Shown here: in pieces, positions 24,391 through 36,267 of the stretch
How positions within the stretch are numbered: position 1 is the first letter of the stretch
How the letters are laid out: every line of letters starts with the position of its first letter
Origin: Macrotrachela quadricornifera
Lineage: Eukaryota > Rotifera > Eurotatoria > Philodinida > Philodinidae
DNA: 64,000 bases
NCBI GenBank assembly: GCA_022393335.1
Contig: JAJEKB010021788.1
Span: 89,887-153,886, forward strand
Direction of reading: 5' to 3'
The notes under the pieces: generated by a model
The model's database searches: none
Told to the model about the DNA's origin: nothing
What the model saw: the letters and a program-made list of their open reading frames with translations, nothing else
Position numbers and translations under genes: made by a program

Positions 24391-26900
24391 TACTTTCCGG
24401 CCTCCGGATCCGGCAGGAACCTAGCGGAACCAGGGTATTTTCCAACCCGTTCCCGCTCATTTCCCTCCAGAACCTACCGAAAACGGGCTACATAAACTTT
24501 CTACACAATACTTTCTCGAAAGAATACAATGGATATCAACGGAAAACATAAGCGAAATCCTACATTTGAAATGCAAACAATATTCCTGCATCTTTCTATA
24601 ACTTCCCACCGGTTCCATCAATAAACGGTAAGAAACTGAAACCAGATTCCTTAAATTCCACTAAAAGTCCTCACAGGTAACAAAGATTTCCGATGGTTTT
24701 CGATAAATGTACGACAAAACTACAAAATCCGCTTGAATCCAGACAAACATTCACAATCTGAACGATTTTTTCTGATTTTAAATCTATTTAAATCTCAGAT
24801 CCGCAAACAGTTTAAATCAACAAATTCGTAAAACTTTCTTATTTCAAGTGGCTCTATAATATTATTTAAAATGTTTTCCAATCCTTTGCTATCATATCTA
24901 TTGCAAGACGATTATTACACATAACACATTCCTCGATCACTTCAAACCAATGACGAATTTTCATAAAATCGTACCTCACATCCAATTTCAACCACGTGGA
25001 TTTTCTGGCTTACCCATTCAAAACTCTCATAAATAGACATTAAATACGATTAAAAGTCAAGTGCTGAGGTCTAAATATCTCAAAAACTTTTCATTTCCGC
25101 ACCACTCACAAAAATTTTCACAGCACTTTTCACCATATCGAAGGGAAACGCATCGCAAGCATTTTAAACATCAACTTTACAGCAAACTTGTCCCTTAATC
25201 TTTCACCCATCTACTATATGATCGCTCATGTTAATAAACACATTCATCATCTGAAAACTAATCATAATTCATTCCTATACCATACTTAAAAAACCAAATA
25301 TAAAATAGAAACTAACTATACTATTCCAAAAAAATTACGTTAAAAAAAAACTTTCTTCTTCCAAAAAAAATCTCCATTATTAAAAATCTATTTTGTCCAA
25401 AGCAACAAAACCCATTTGCACTCAAATAACACAATAGTTTTTCTCCATACATGCCATTCGATCCACTTATGTTAGTTTCATAAAGTCAAATAGAACCCTA
25501 TTTTTGAGACGGTAAAAAAAGAAGTTCACCTTCAACCAATGAATCTTCAACAGCCAAAAATGATTTTAAATCTCACATGGCAAACTATTCTCAAATATTT
25601 CATCATTTTAAATTAATTTCTAATTTGATATAAAATCAAAACGTCCAGTGCTCCGAAAACAAGAATATTTTCACTATGAGTTTTTCATCTCGTATGATAT
25701 CCTAGTTTCCATGTATTCCAAACTAAAACTTTAATTGTTTTGTGTTGAACTTCTCATAATTTAAAATTAATTTCTAATTTCACGTGAGAAAAAAAGCTAA
25801 ACTTCCCAGTGAAAAACGTTTTTTTAATTTCGATACCTCATTACTTTCTATTCATTTTTAATCTGACAAAAAATCTTGGTTTCATCTCGATAAAAAATAA
25901 AACTTTCTTATTTTTTTCTATTCTTCATCAAAACAAATCTATTCCAATTCAAAAATATTTGTCACAATATCCAAAATATTCAACGAAAACAAGATTTTTC
26001 ATCGCCGAAAAGACTGAACGTGACTTATTCTAGTTTACAAAAAAATCTATCTTTATGAAAATAACGATAATATATGATGAAAAATTTATGCTACATGGTC
26101 ATAATGAAAAAAGCTTTTAGAAAAATGTTTCGATAATATTTGATGAATAATGATTTGTTATAGGTTTAAAATTTGCGGGAATTGATTTAGACAAAAGAGT
26201 CACATCGTTGAAATATTGATAAGGTTAGATGGGATACGATTTAGAATTGTTTTCGAACGTTACTTTGCAGATGTCTGGGAGATGGAGATCGGTTATTGAA
26301 ATATTGACGAGAGAACATTTAACATGATATCTAATGTATTTAATGTTTAGGTCAGTTGATATCATAGAAAATCAGTTTTTTGAAAGCTGGTAATATGACG
26401 CGGTTTGAGAATGAATTGAAAATATGAGTAATATTTGTTCGAAGTCATGCAGATGGAATGACTTTTTGCTAAGTTACTTAGAGAATTCACACAGGATTAA
26501 GCTTTAGGCGGTTTTGGTGAGTAGTGGAAGTCTTGAGTATGATTGTATGCTGATCTGCATTGTAGTATTCGATTAGTTTTTTTTTTTCATAATATTGGAC
26601 ACAAATCAATATAAATCATCTGTAGTGGTTATATGGGAAGGAATGAGCTCGAATGTTATGGAATTTCTTATGCAGGAATCGACCTGGAACAAAATGAAAT
26701 ACGATTGTTTGGAATCTAGCCGGTGTTCGATGGCTTCCGTGGTAGTTCTGCGGAAGATTACGGAAATATTCCGAGAAATTCGGCGCAGTATACTACTTCC
26801 ATGTTCCATTGAATTCCGGTCCGTACTTCTCGACCTGAAGATGAATAAGAGAAGCAGATCGTATGCCCCAGTTCCAAAAAGACAAAATTGAAAAATGATG
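24391..26900. other. Non-coding stretch with strand-composition switch
   Basis: From about 24391 to 26040 the plus strand is rich in A and C and very poor in G (several 60-base lines have 1-4 G against 10-15 C). From about 26050 to 26900 this reverses to G over C. The outer edges are relatively GC-rich (CCGGCCTCCGGATCCGGCAGG at the left, CCGTGGTAGTTCTGCGG near 26738). The frames at 25809-26033 and 26595-26891 show no domain. Short recurrent strings such as TTTAAATTAATTTCTAATTT occur in the left part. Confidence 0.5.
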
Positions 26901-27107
26901 ATTTTTCAAGTTACTGGTCAACGGCATAATTGAATGAATATAGATTGAAGAGGAAAGAAATTACATTTCTATATATGCAACGTGTAGTATATCTGTCGAG
27001 GATTTATCTCTGAAAAAATTATTTTTATAGCTACTTATAATAGTACAGAAATGGCTATTTTAAAAAAAAAAATTTTCCAAGTTTTTTTGCAAACACCTGA
27101 ATTAGTT

Positions 27108-28165
27108 ACAAATGCTTCCCGACCACCGAATGTATATTTTTTTTTGTTATTTAAAGATGATAATAAACCGTATACATATAGAGCATTTTAGTGAGATTAC
27201 TAACTGTCGAAAAATATAATGAACTGTTCTATCAATTCATAAAGGAGAGATAGAAAAAAACCAGTTAAATTTTCACATTCTATCTATTATGAATCTTTGA
27301 TAATTCGACTGTGGTTTTAGTAAATTTTGTTATGGTCTATATGGCAATAAATGATTGTAATCTATACTTATGTCTATCGAAAAAAAAAAGATTGATTTTC
27401 TTACTTTTCAAATGCTTTATAATTTTTATATAGGTCATCACAAAATATTTCTTATTCAAGTGAAAATCTAAGCCGCACATTATGACATGCTGAATTGACA
27501 CCTATTGATGCCTTGTAAAAGAAAAGAAATACTCGTATTATATTTTAGGTATGGCTTAAGTTGTGTATTATGTTATAATTGAAATTGTAATATGATATTT
27601 ATGTTGTAATGATGACAGAGCAAGTATTTCTATATAAAAATGATTTCATTTTTTATTATTTTCTTCGACGATTTTTTTATCACACTATCGTGAGTGAAAT
27701 ACAAAAAAGTTTAAAAAATGAAACAAATAATATTGTCAATGATTTTGATGGTATGTGTTAATCAATGTTTAAGTCAAAAAGGTTTTCCAAAACAATTTCA
27801 AGCAACATTGAATATAAGTGGATTACAATCATGGCAAACATCAACATTAGATGTTCAGAAATTATTGTATGATTATGAAAATTTAAGAGTTCGTTTTGAT
27901 ATTCAAGGATGGAGATCAAAACAAAAAGAAACGTACATGATTAAATATAAACCTGAAGGTGCTGAAGCAGATTCAGTACGTGGAAAAAAAACTAACTTGA
28001 TATTAAAACGAAAGATTATTCATTTTATTTAGCCAGCTACAAAAGGTTATACAGTATTCAATTTCAATCCTGATTATCCAGAAATAACCAAAGTAAAGAG
28101 ATCATTTTTTCTCGTAAATAATATATTTATTTTTAAGAATGATTGTTGGTACAGAACAGATCCAA
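27108..28165 (+). repeat. Source of a segmental duplication (copy at 54753-55824)
   Basis: The whole stretch, including upstream sequence, TATA box, exons 1-2 and the start of exon 3 of the secreted-protein gene, is repeated at 54753-55824 in the same orientation with mostly single-base differences. The intact copy is this one. Confidence 0.85.
27631..27640 (+). promoter_or_regulatory. TATA box of the secreted-protein gene
   Basis: TATATAAAAA lies 78 bp before the ATG at 27718. It is kept unchanged in the duplicate at 55278-55287. Confidence 0.5.
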
Positions 28166-29250
28166 TGGGTGATATAGGTCCATTTCCAAGAACCTGGTTT
28201 TACGATCCAGAATATCATACAAAAATTCTTCCATGGTTTCCATTACCATCAAATCTTATCAATAAAGGTGAAGAATGGATACCAGAAATTAAATTAAATG
28301 CAATAGTATGTTTTCTTATTTTGATTAGAGCTGAACAAGATTATGAGAGAAATCTATGAGGAAATAATATGTATAGAAAAAGTCTTTCGTTATTATAGAG
28401 ATATGATTCACCGGATATATGTGATTTAAAACAATCTGGTCGTGGTCAAGTTCCATGTTTAAGTTATTTTGAAACAAAAGATAGACCAGTTAAAACTATT
28501 CATGCACGTGCTGCTTCTCAAGGTGGTTACGATAGTGATGAGTAAGTATAATTTGTTCGTTTTTATAAATACAATAAATAATTATATGTTTATATATAGA
28601 TATATAACTACTGTTTATTTATCATTTATTCATGGTATTCCATCAGAAGCGGAACAGTTATTCGATTTACCAAATCAATGGCCTTCTTATTGTGGCAATG
28701 CAAATACAGGTAGTCCATAAATTTTAGCCACATTCAGCTTTATAAATCTGATAAAATTTCAATTGCTACAAATTTTATAAACATTCATTTAAGCAGTACT
28801 AGATTACACTCTTCGACATCTATTGGATTAATCAACCTGTGACATGTCTAATATTAATTCCATTGATTTTTCTTTTTAGGTTTTAGTTTAGATCCCTTAC
28901 AAGGATTTGTGGTAACTCCAGAGGATCAAGATCATTTCACATTAAAATTAAACACACCACCAGTTAGCTCACTTGGTGATCAAATCAAAGTTGAATTTAA
29001 AGTACAACCAAATTGGTATTACAATGGTACACAATGTGCTAAATTTAATCCAATTATTTTCGATAAAGAAAATTGGGAAAAACCACAACAAGTTGATATG
29101 ACTTTTATTGATTATGGTTGTTGCACATACGCAATTACTGCAATTGGTGGTGGATATGAATGGCAATATTCAGCACAAACATTTGTTGTTTATGCATGTG
29201 ATGGACAAGCTGGATATGGTTGCAAGGGTAGACAACCATGTGGAGCTTGA
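27718..29250 (+). CDS. Secreted protein of unknown function, six exons
   Basis: Exons 27718-27975, 28033-28092, 28138-28305, 28399-28541, 28600-28709 and 28880-29250; all GT..AG with consistent phases; 369 aa. Residues 1-19 form a clear signal peptide ending near CLSQ. The N-terminal half has YDYENLRVRFDIQGW and a KGYTVFNFNPDYP segment after the first intron, slightly reminiscent of ependymin-related proteins (YD..n.RvR); that likeness is weak. The last exon is a beta-rich domain with PEDQDHFTLKL, an NWYYNGTQCAKFNP stretch and a Cys-rich end (CC, CDG, CKG, PCGA). About 12 Cys suggest an extracellular, disulphide-bonded protein. AATAAA occurs about 80 bp after the stop. The gene is intact; I do not recognise the family with confidence. 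Confidence 0.8.
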
Positions 29251-29389
29251 AGATATCTTTAAAAAAAAAGAAGAATTGTACTTAAGACTCACACATACGT
29301 GTAAAGAAAATTGTTTTGATTTTATTAAGATTAAATAAAAATTCTTCTTAATAATGATTATTGAATAGTAGAATTTATAAGAAAGTAGT

Positions 29390-30684
29390 TATGTACACAC
29401 AGGTAGATATAATCAACATATTAATAAATATCAAGTCATATTATAGTATTATTTGTATTTGGTTATAAATCAAATAGTACAACTACACAATTATAGAAAA
29501 AAATTAAGTCAAATAAAGATCAACAACTCACCAGCATATCTAGTGCTTTCTCTCTTTGGTTTTAAAGAAAACAGTTGAATTTCATTATTTTAAATAGAAA
29601 ACATGATAATCACCTAGCGTTAGCGGTTAGTTTCCTTTTTAATTATATCATTTTTCTATCGGTCACTTATAAAAAGAAAAATTTTATATTTTCTTTTGTT
29701 TTTAGTTAATTGACTTAAAAATAAGAAACTGAAAAATAAAAAAGGTCAGATAACTTGATATCGGAGAACATAGCCTTTATTAAGATTGACCGATTAATCC
29801 TTACTTTAATCTTTTTCTCTATTGAACTTATTAATAGTTTTACAAATCAAATGAAATGAATTGATAATTTTTATAATAAAATGGACCGATTTAATATAAC
29901 CTCATTTATAGTACTAAAATAAATACTATTACATCATTAAAAGGTCAATGCTGCTATTATAGTTAAATCTATGTATATTGTTTCGTGCTTATCGTAGTTC
30001 TTTGACTAGAAAAATAAAGCAAATTGATAGTTGGGCACATTTTGAGAAAAAAATTTAAAATTGGTGCATTAATTTCAATCAATCAATGAATATAAAACGT
30101 TCTTCAATGAAATATAATGGAAAAATAATGTGGGAACTATTTAACTGTGTTCGAAAACATATAAAAAAAGAATCAAGATCGAACCAAGAATCAGCTCGAT
30201 TACATTGTGAATTTATTTTAAAATAAAATGCTATACAAAATAAAATAAAATTGTTTTTATGAAGAATTAAAACATAATTCATAACGATATAAAAATGAGA
30301 AAATTTATGAGAATTATTCAGTTATAAAAGATAAAGCATTAGAGATAAAGATATTCCATCTTTAAGGTTTTATGATCAGAAGTCTTTTACGTGAGCATTA
30401 TGTTAAATGTTTTGAAAATAATGAAATTTAATTATTTCGTTTAAAACCAAAGAGAGAAAGCACCGGATATGCTGGTGAGTTGTTGATCTTTATTCGACTT
30501 AATTTTTTTCTATAATTGTGTAGTTAAACTATTTGATTTATACTTTATTAGTATTTAGTGAAGTATTAATAAAATTATGAAAGAGTTTATATATTTTATT
30601 TTAATTAATCACCAAATACAAATAATACTATAATATGACTTGATATTTATTAATATGTTGATTATATTTACCTGTGTGTACATA
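29390..30684. repeat. Inverted-repeat element, 1.3 kb
   Basis: The ends read TATGTACACACAGGTA and its complement. Arms match over 29390-29575 and 30440-30684 in blocks (for example GATCAACAACTCACCAGCAT against its inverted copy at 30472-30491). The middle is AT-rich; frame 30079-30282 (-) has no transposase feature. It sits directly downstream of the secreted-protein gene and probably sets that gene's 3' neighbourhood. Confidence 0.7.
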
Positions 30685-30951
30685 GCCACTTCCTAATTTC
30701 AAATAGAGAGGATAATCATTTTTATACCAAATGAAATCCTTGAGTGTTTCTTCAAGTTAACAAGAATGTTCATTTCGAGTGAATTTCTAGGTCAAATATC
30801 GTTATTCCAAGACTTAACGTCGTTGTTTCGAAGCAAATCTTGAATCTGAATCCTCTGAGAAAAACAAAAGATATTAGACAATCGATAAAAACTCAAGAAG
30901 TCATCGAAACTACTTTTAGATATATAGATGTGATATAACAACTAGAGTGAG

Positions 30952-31021
30952 AATCAGACAGTTTAACGGAAGAATGGCCGACTGGCTGTCGAAAGATGTA
31001 GGTTCGATTCTTACTCTGATT
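30952..31021 (+). other. tRNA-like sequence
   Basis: A 7-bp acceptor stem (AATCAGA/TCTGATT) pairs perfectly, and the T-arm (GTAGG-TTCGATT-CTTAC) pairs with one G-U. The D-arm and anticodon arm pair poorly; the loop would give GGC. No internal intron or terminator is evident. It may be a decayed tRNA or SINE head. Confidence 0.3.
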
Positions 31022-31299
31022 TGATGATCTTCCTTTTTAAAGTTGTTCTTTTCGTTCGATCAGTCAAACGCATTTTTATCCCATTAATTTTTATAAATCC
31101 TCAAAAGAGCAATGTCAATGTAAAGAAGTCTTATAATAATTCAATTTCAGCATTCAAATGGTTCTTTTTCAATCTCATTCCACAATCTTCTTTTTATATG
31201 AATGATGATAGAAACTATATAGAGAAATATATTCAATCACAACAAACCAATCATACACAGAAATAATGCAAGGTAATACAATAATAATACAAATGATTA

Positions 31300-33319
31300 G
31301 ATTTAAGCTTATTCTATCTCAAAGATCATACTCAAAGACCTTCATCAGAAAGAACAAGAAGAAGTAGACGATCATCGAAAACTGTTATACATGCCACTAT
31401 TCGTTCATCGAGAAAGAAGAGTTCTTCATCTAATCATTCACATTTAGTAAGTTAAGAAGATTTTCTTTCTTGCTTTACATAAAAGATATGCCTAGTTTGA
31501 AAATCAAATTACGACTCACACAACTACTGTTACACATTCGAACGGTATTCATAAAGATCATCAACATGAACGATCATTATCAGAAGTAGGAATAACAAAT
31601 AAAATTTTTTCATGAATTATAAGAAATTTCTCTCGCTACAGTCAATTGCTAATAGTGCAAAGAATGAGAATTCATGTGCAAAAACACGACAGCATAGTTT
31701 GGTACCAAAATTATCGAAAGTAGTTCCATCTCCTGTAATTAGAAATATATATATCAATAAATATAAACTTTAGCTTATATCTTTTTCTTTTACACACCAT
31801 AGATAAAAGAAACATGGGCTAATCCTATGGATTATACGGGAAAACGCAATCAAAATCGTGATAAAAAGAAAAAGTGCGTTTAATAGATACTGCTATTCAG
31901 TTTATTTATAAACGATAATTCTTATTTCAATTTATAGACTGATACGTCGACGGTGCTGCATCATAATCTTAGTTACAATCTGCATTTTGATTACTACACT
32001 GATCCTACTTTTAATTTTATTATTGAGAAAACCGAAAGAAAGGATCGAATTAGGTAAGCAGTGTATTTCAACTGTGAAGCAAAAAAAAGATTCTCATGAA
32101 TATCTTTATACAAGAATGTTTTGTTTCAAATAAACAATATATAAAGATGATATGCTCTTTAAAATGACATTTAAATCATAAATTGATTGTTTGTTCCAAT
32201 TGAATTAACAAGTCAGATAGAAAGTGACTTAAGAATGCGAGTGTTGAGTGTCCTATTGAAAAGTATTTTTCTAGCATTTGTTTCTCAAATATTATTTATT
32301 TTTTGTAATATTAAGGTATACCAGCTGTTCTTCGCTGGAACTCAACCGGGATCACCATCGCAGGTGTCACAAATCAACCTGGAAATGATTCTACTCGCTT
32401 AAATTATCCTTTTGGTTTGGCCTTGGATTCTTCTACGACGCTGTATATTGCAGACTCATTTAATCATCGTATTCAGAAGTATGTGAAAGGTGCATCCTTT
32501 GGTCAAACAGTAGCAGGTCAAGCAACTGGAGTATCGGGGACAACTGCAAATACCTTAAAAAATCCGACTGATATAGCCATAGATTGGAATGGTGATATCT
32601 ATATAGTAGATAGCAATAATAACAGAATTCAACTGTGGACTGCTGGATCGTCTTCAGGAGTGACAATAGCAGGCACAGGTATACTCTAATAGACAATTTA
32701 TTATGTGTTGATCTCTAATGATATCTTTGTAGGTTCAGTTGGCAATAGTAGCAATGAGTTAAACTTTCCGTATGCTTTTGCACGTGATCCATATTCTGGC
32801 ACACTTTATATTGCAGACTATTACAATCATCGTGTCATGCGTTACTTTTCTGGCGCTTCTTCTGGTACTGTAGTGGCTGGAGGTAATGGACAAGGAACAA
32901 CGAACATACAATTAAATCTGCCTGTTGGCATCCATTTTGATCTTGTATCCAATAGTCTTGTCATTGCTAATCGTGGAGCCCACAATGTTCTTCGTTGGAC
33001 ACTTAATGCTCCTAGTTGGACACTTATTAGTGGTAATCTAAATGGAATTGAAAGCAATACATCAACAACATTTTTCCGTCCCATGGATGTAACACTAGAT
33101 CCAATGGGCAACGTCTATGTTGCTGATTCAATGAACCATCGTATTCAGTTCTTTCCTGTTGATCAAACGAATGGAACCACTATTGCTGGTAGTACTGGAA
33201 TCAGTGGTACTACTGCTACTTTACTCAATCGTCCTTATTCGGTAGTACTTGATAATCAACTTAATTTATATGTATCTGATCTCAACAATCACCGAGTACA
33301 AAAATTTATGCGTTATTGA
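31300..33319 (+). CDS. NHL-repeat membrane protein (gene 2)
   Basis: Exons with consistent phases: about 31300-31446 (5' border unsure), 31496-31585, 31642-31734, 31803-31873, 31938-32053, 32316-32678 and 32733-33319. The first four code a Ser/Arg/His-rich, probably cytoplasmic tail. The fifth has RRRCC, one membrane helix (about 24 residues of I, L, V and T) and a basic stop-transfer. The last two code the NHL propeller with repeats such as 'ALDSSTTLYIADSFNHRIQK' and 'TLDPMGNVYVADSMNHRIQF'. The last exon is 587 nt, exactly the length of the last exon of NHL gene 1, and the split phases match, so the two are paralogues in opposite orientation. This copy has only small introns except intron 5 (262 bp). 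The start codon is not settled: an ATG at 31266 would need a 28-bp intron, which is too short. Confidence 0.82.
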
Positions 33320-33529
33320 ACGAAATTATTCTAATCTTTAAAACAATGAAGAACTTCTCTCTATCAGTTACTAATAATACCAATTTTTTTTATTTGTAAT
33401 CTTTACTAACCTATATTAATTTTGAATACAATTACTCTTGAGATGTGACAATGAAAATCGAGGATGTGATATATACACAAAAGCGTCATATTTTAAAGTT
33501 CTTGTATGTGTCTAATGCCTTTGAAAATT

Positions 33530-33960
33530 CATAGATGAAAATATTCGATGGAAAAAAAAAACAACGTTTATTCAATGGTTGATTGTATCATCGATTCCAT
33601 TAGAATGTATTAGCTAGTAGAACGAAAGAAATAACCAACAAGAAAAACATCTTTTTGTTAAGATGTTTGAACACAAGCAAATGCAAAAGTAAAAATAAGC
33701 CGTGGTAAACTATATATTACAATAATGCTTAGATTCACAACAAATGATGAGTCGAGAATAATTTGTTCAAGAAGATTAGATCGATAATTAGATGTGTCAT
33801 TTTTTTGTTTTGCAGTTATCTCAGTTTTATATCGTGCAAGACTTGGCAAGAAGGAAAAGCTAGTTAAAATCCACCCTGTGCGTCCTGTTGAAAATGAATC
33901 ACCAATAAGGTGTCGACCTATTGATTTGTGTATGCACGCACTAGTAATAGTATGAAAGAC
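33530..33960 (-). pseudogene. 7TM receptor fragment (rhodopsin-like)
   Basis: On the minus strand, 33658-33849 reads '...SNLLEQIILDSSFVVNLSIIVIYSLPRLIFTFAFACVQ'. This matches the intracellular loop 3 and helix 6 pattern of the receptors seen also at 43764-44534 (helix with SLPRLI, then C..). Stops and frame breaks follow, with 'FLVGYFF' and 'FFFPSN' in other frames where helix 7 and the LPS motif would be. A decayed chemoreceptor-type gene is the best reading; assignment rests on pattern only. Confidence 0.4.
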
Positions 33961-34411
33961 TAAAATATTTATATATTTTGTTAATCGTTAATTACATTTC
34001 TTATCGTAGGATGTACCTTGAGTAGCGCTCATGGATCAACCAATTGCTATACATGCTGTTAATCAATCATATATTGATGAAAATATACTGACAAGTAATT
34101 GGAGCACAAAACAATTATTTCAAATCCATACTCGATTTTCTCTTGCACTCATCTGATTTACAATCGTATAGGTACATTTCAGAACAAATATTCGTCACTG
34201 CTAAAAGTTAGCAAGAAACCTTTATTTGAAGAAAGAGAAATTATTTCGAAGATCATGGACTGATTATAATACGATCACTCTGCGTTGCTAAATATTACAG
34301 TAGTGTCAAAAAGTCGCGCTACTAGATAAAAACTCACTTAACTTTAACCGCTGGAGATGGTATATTTACTGCAGATAGACTTTAGTAAACCCTGATCGCA
34401 AGGACTAAAAA
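33961..34411. other. Gene-free flank
   Basis: No coding potential or clear repeat seen between the receptor relic and the next inverted-repeat element. Confidence 0.35.
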
Positions 34412-36115
34412 GAGCTAATTTGATCATACTATAATGGACCTACAATGAAAACATGTACTCTTCCTTCAACAAACGATTTGTCAGTACAGAAAACGAATAT
34501 TTAAATTTACAACCCATCATTAAAGAGAACAACATTACCTCTCATTTCTACAAAAGTTTCATGCTAAACAGCTTTGATTTGCTTGTGCTATGAAATATTC
34601 TTTGAAAAACATCCACATATGGTTGTCAACGGTCTATAAAATATTTATTCAAACTTCCATTTTTTCCAGTCAATAAGTTTGAAATTTTTACAGCTTTAGG
34701 CTGCAATCTTGAGGGTGCGAAAATATATACAAAAACACTTAAAATTTAAACGAAATAATAGATTCTTTGTTACATAATGAACGAACTCAATAAGATCGCG
34801 CACACAATTCTCCGTACTCTACACAAGTTTTAAATTGGATTAGCGTCCAAACTATGGGTTGGGTGGGCATGGAAATGTTGTTATATGATGCTCCTGTTTT
34901 CATTGTATACTAAATCCTGAACGATGTTTTGGATCGTCATCTTCACGCAGACCCTAATTATGTCGTCATTCAAAATGAAATCGAGCAGTAGTCAAACGAG
35001 CATTCTGCTATATTTCAGTACAAAGAAAATCACTAGTTAAGTTGTATTGAAAACAAACAATTTGACGAAACCCTGAATTAGACTAACAACTCCATACATT
35101 GACTTTCAATGCATACTTCACTGACAGCATGAGGGCGAATTATTGTTTCGTCACTGATAACCAGTTTATTCCAATTGTAATTTTGTATTGATTGGACCCC
35201 GATTAGTCGACTACGTTGATATTGCCGTGTATGCAGAGGTTTCGAAAGTGATCTTGAAAACTTGAATCCTGCTTCCAGAAGCCGATTTTGAATTGTTTTA
35301 CAGGTGTTTTATGGCGTTTCATAACTTTGGTAATTTGATTCACGAAAAGCTTGAGACCATATTTATCTTTTAACAAGAAGACGATCCGATATCGTTCATG
35401 AAGTTGAAGAGGTATTATCAATCGGTTAATAACAAAATTGTTGAAGACTGTAAAAACTTTTTTGATATTGACAATGATCGAAAAGTGAATATACGTCAAT
35501 TGTTACAGTTTTCCAATTAAAAAATATCCTCTGGTATTGTGGATGTCATTCTGTTCAATTCATGATGCGTATACTTAAACAGAATCGGCAATTACAGATT
35601 TTCTGTCACAATAGTTTTGTTTTCTAGGTCAGGATCAGTCAGTTGAAGATTTTATAACGAAAAACGTCAGCATATAATGTCTAACTAACTTTTTTTTGAC
35701 TCAGATTGTTCAGTAGTATTAGGATATATTTCTATTATTTTGTTTAGATTTCAAGTGTTTTTGTATATATTTTCGCATCAACATACATCTCTTTTGAATG
35801 TACACTCACCAAATAAAAATTCTTTCATTTTTTTGTTCATTTCAGATTGAATAAGTTCTAAATTATCTAGAAAGACTGTAGGATGAATCTCCGGTTTATT
35901 GCAGCCTAAAACTAAGTTTTTCAAAGAATATTTCATGGCACAAGCAAATCAAAGCTGTTTAGCATGAAACTTTTATAGAAATGAGAGGTAATGTTGTTCT
36001 CTTTAATGATGGGTTGTAGACTAAAATATTTGTTTTCTGTAGTGACAAATCGTTTGTTGAAGAAAGAGTACATGTTTTCATTGTAGGTCCGTCATAGTAT
36101 AATCAAATTAGGAGC
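34412..36115. mobile_element. Inverted-repeat DNA transposon relic, 1.7 kb
   Basis: The ends carry GAGCTAATTTGATCATACTATAATGG (left) and its near-complement ending CAAATTAGGAGC (right). Arms match over about 34412-34710 and 35895-36115 (for example CCTACAATGAAAACATGTACTC). The 1.2-kb interior has broken frames. A plus-strand stretch at 34850-35010 resembles the catalytic core of a Tc1/mariner transposase only loosely, and 35203-35499 (-) is open for 98 codons without a known motif. Confidence 0.6.
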
Positions 36116-36267
36116 ACTACTTTTTACGACTACTGTATTTACAAAACTGCGATTTTTCGTGAAATCTCCGAAGGATTTTTTGCGCAAATAAAATTTAGTT
36201 TTTGATATTTTTTGTATTTTTATTTTCGAAGAAGTAAAGTAGAACAATTTTGATTCTATTTGTTTTG

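Noticed and set aside
30952..31021. Functional tRNA gene
   Set aside because: Acceptor and T stems pair, but D and anticodon stems do not, and the anticodon would be unusual.
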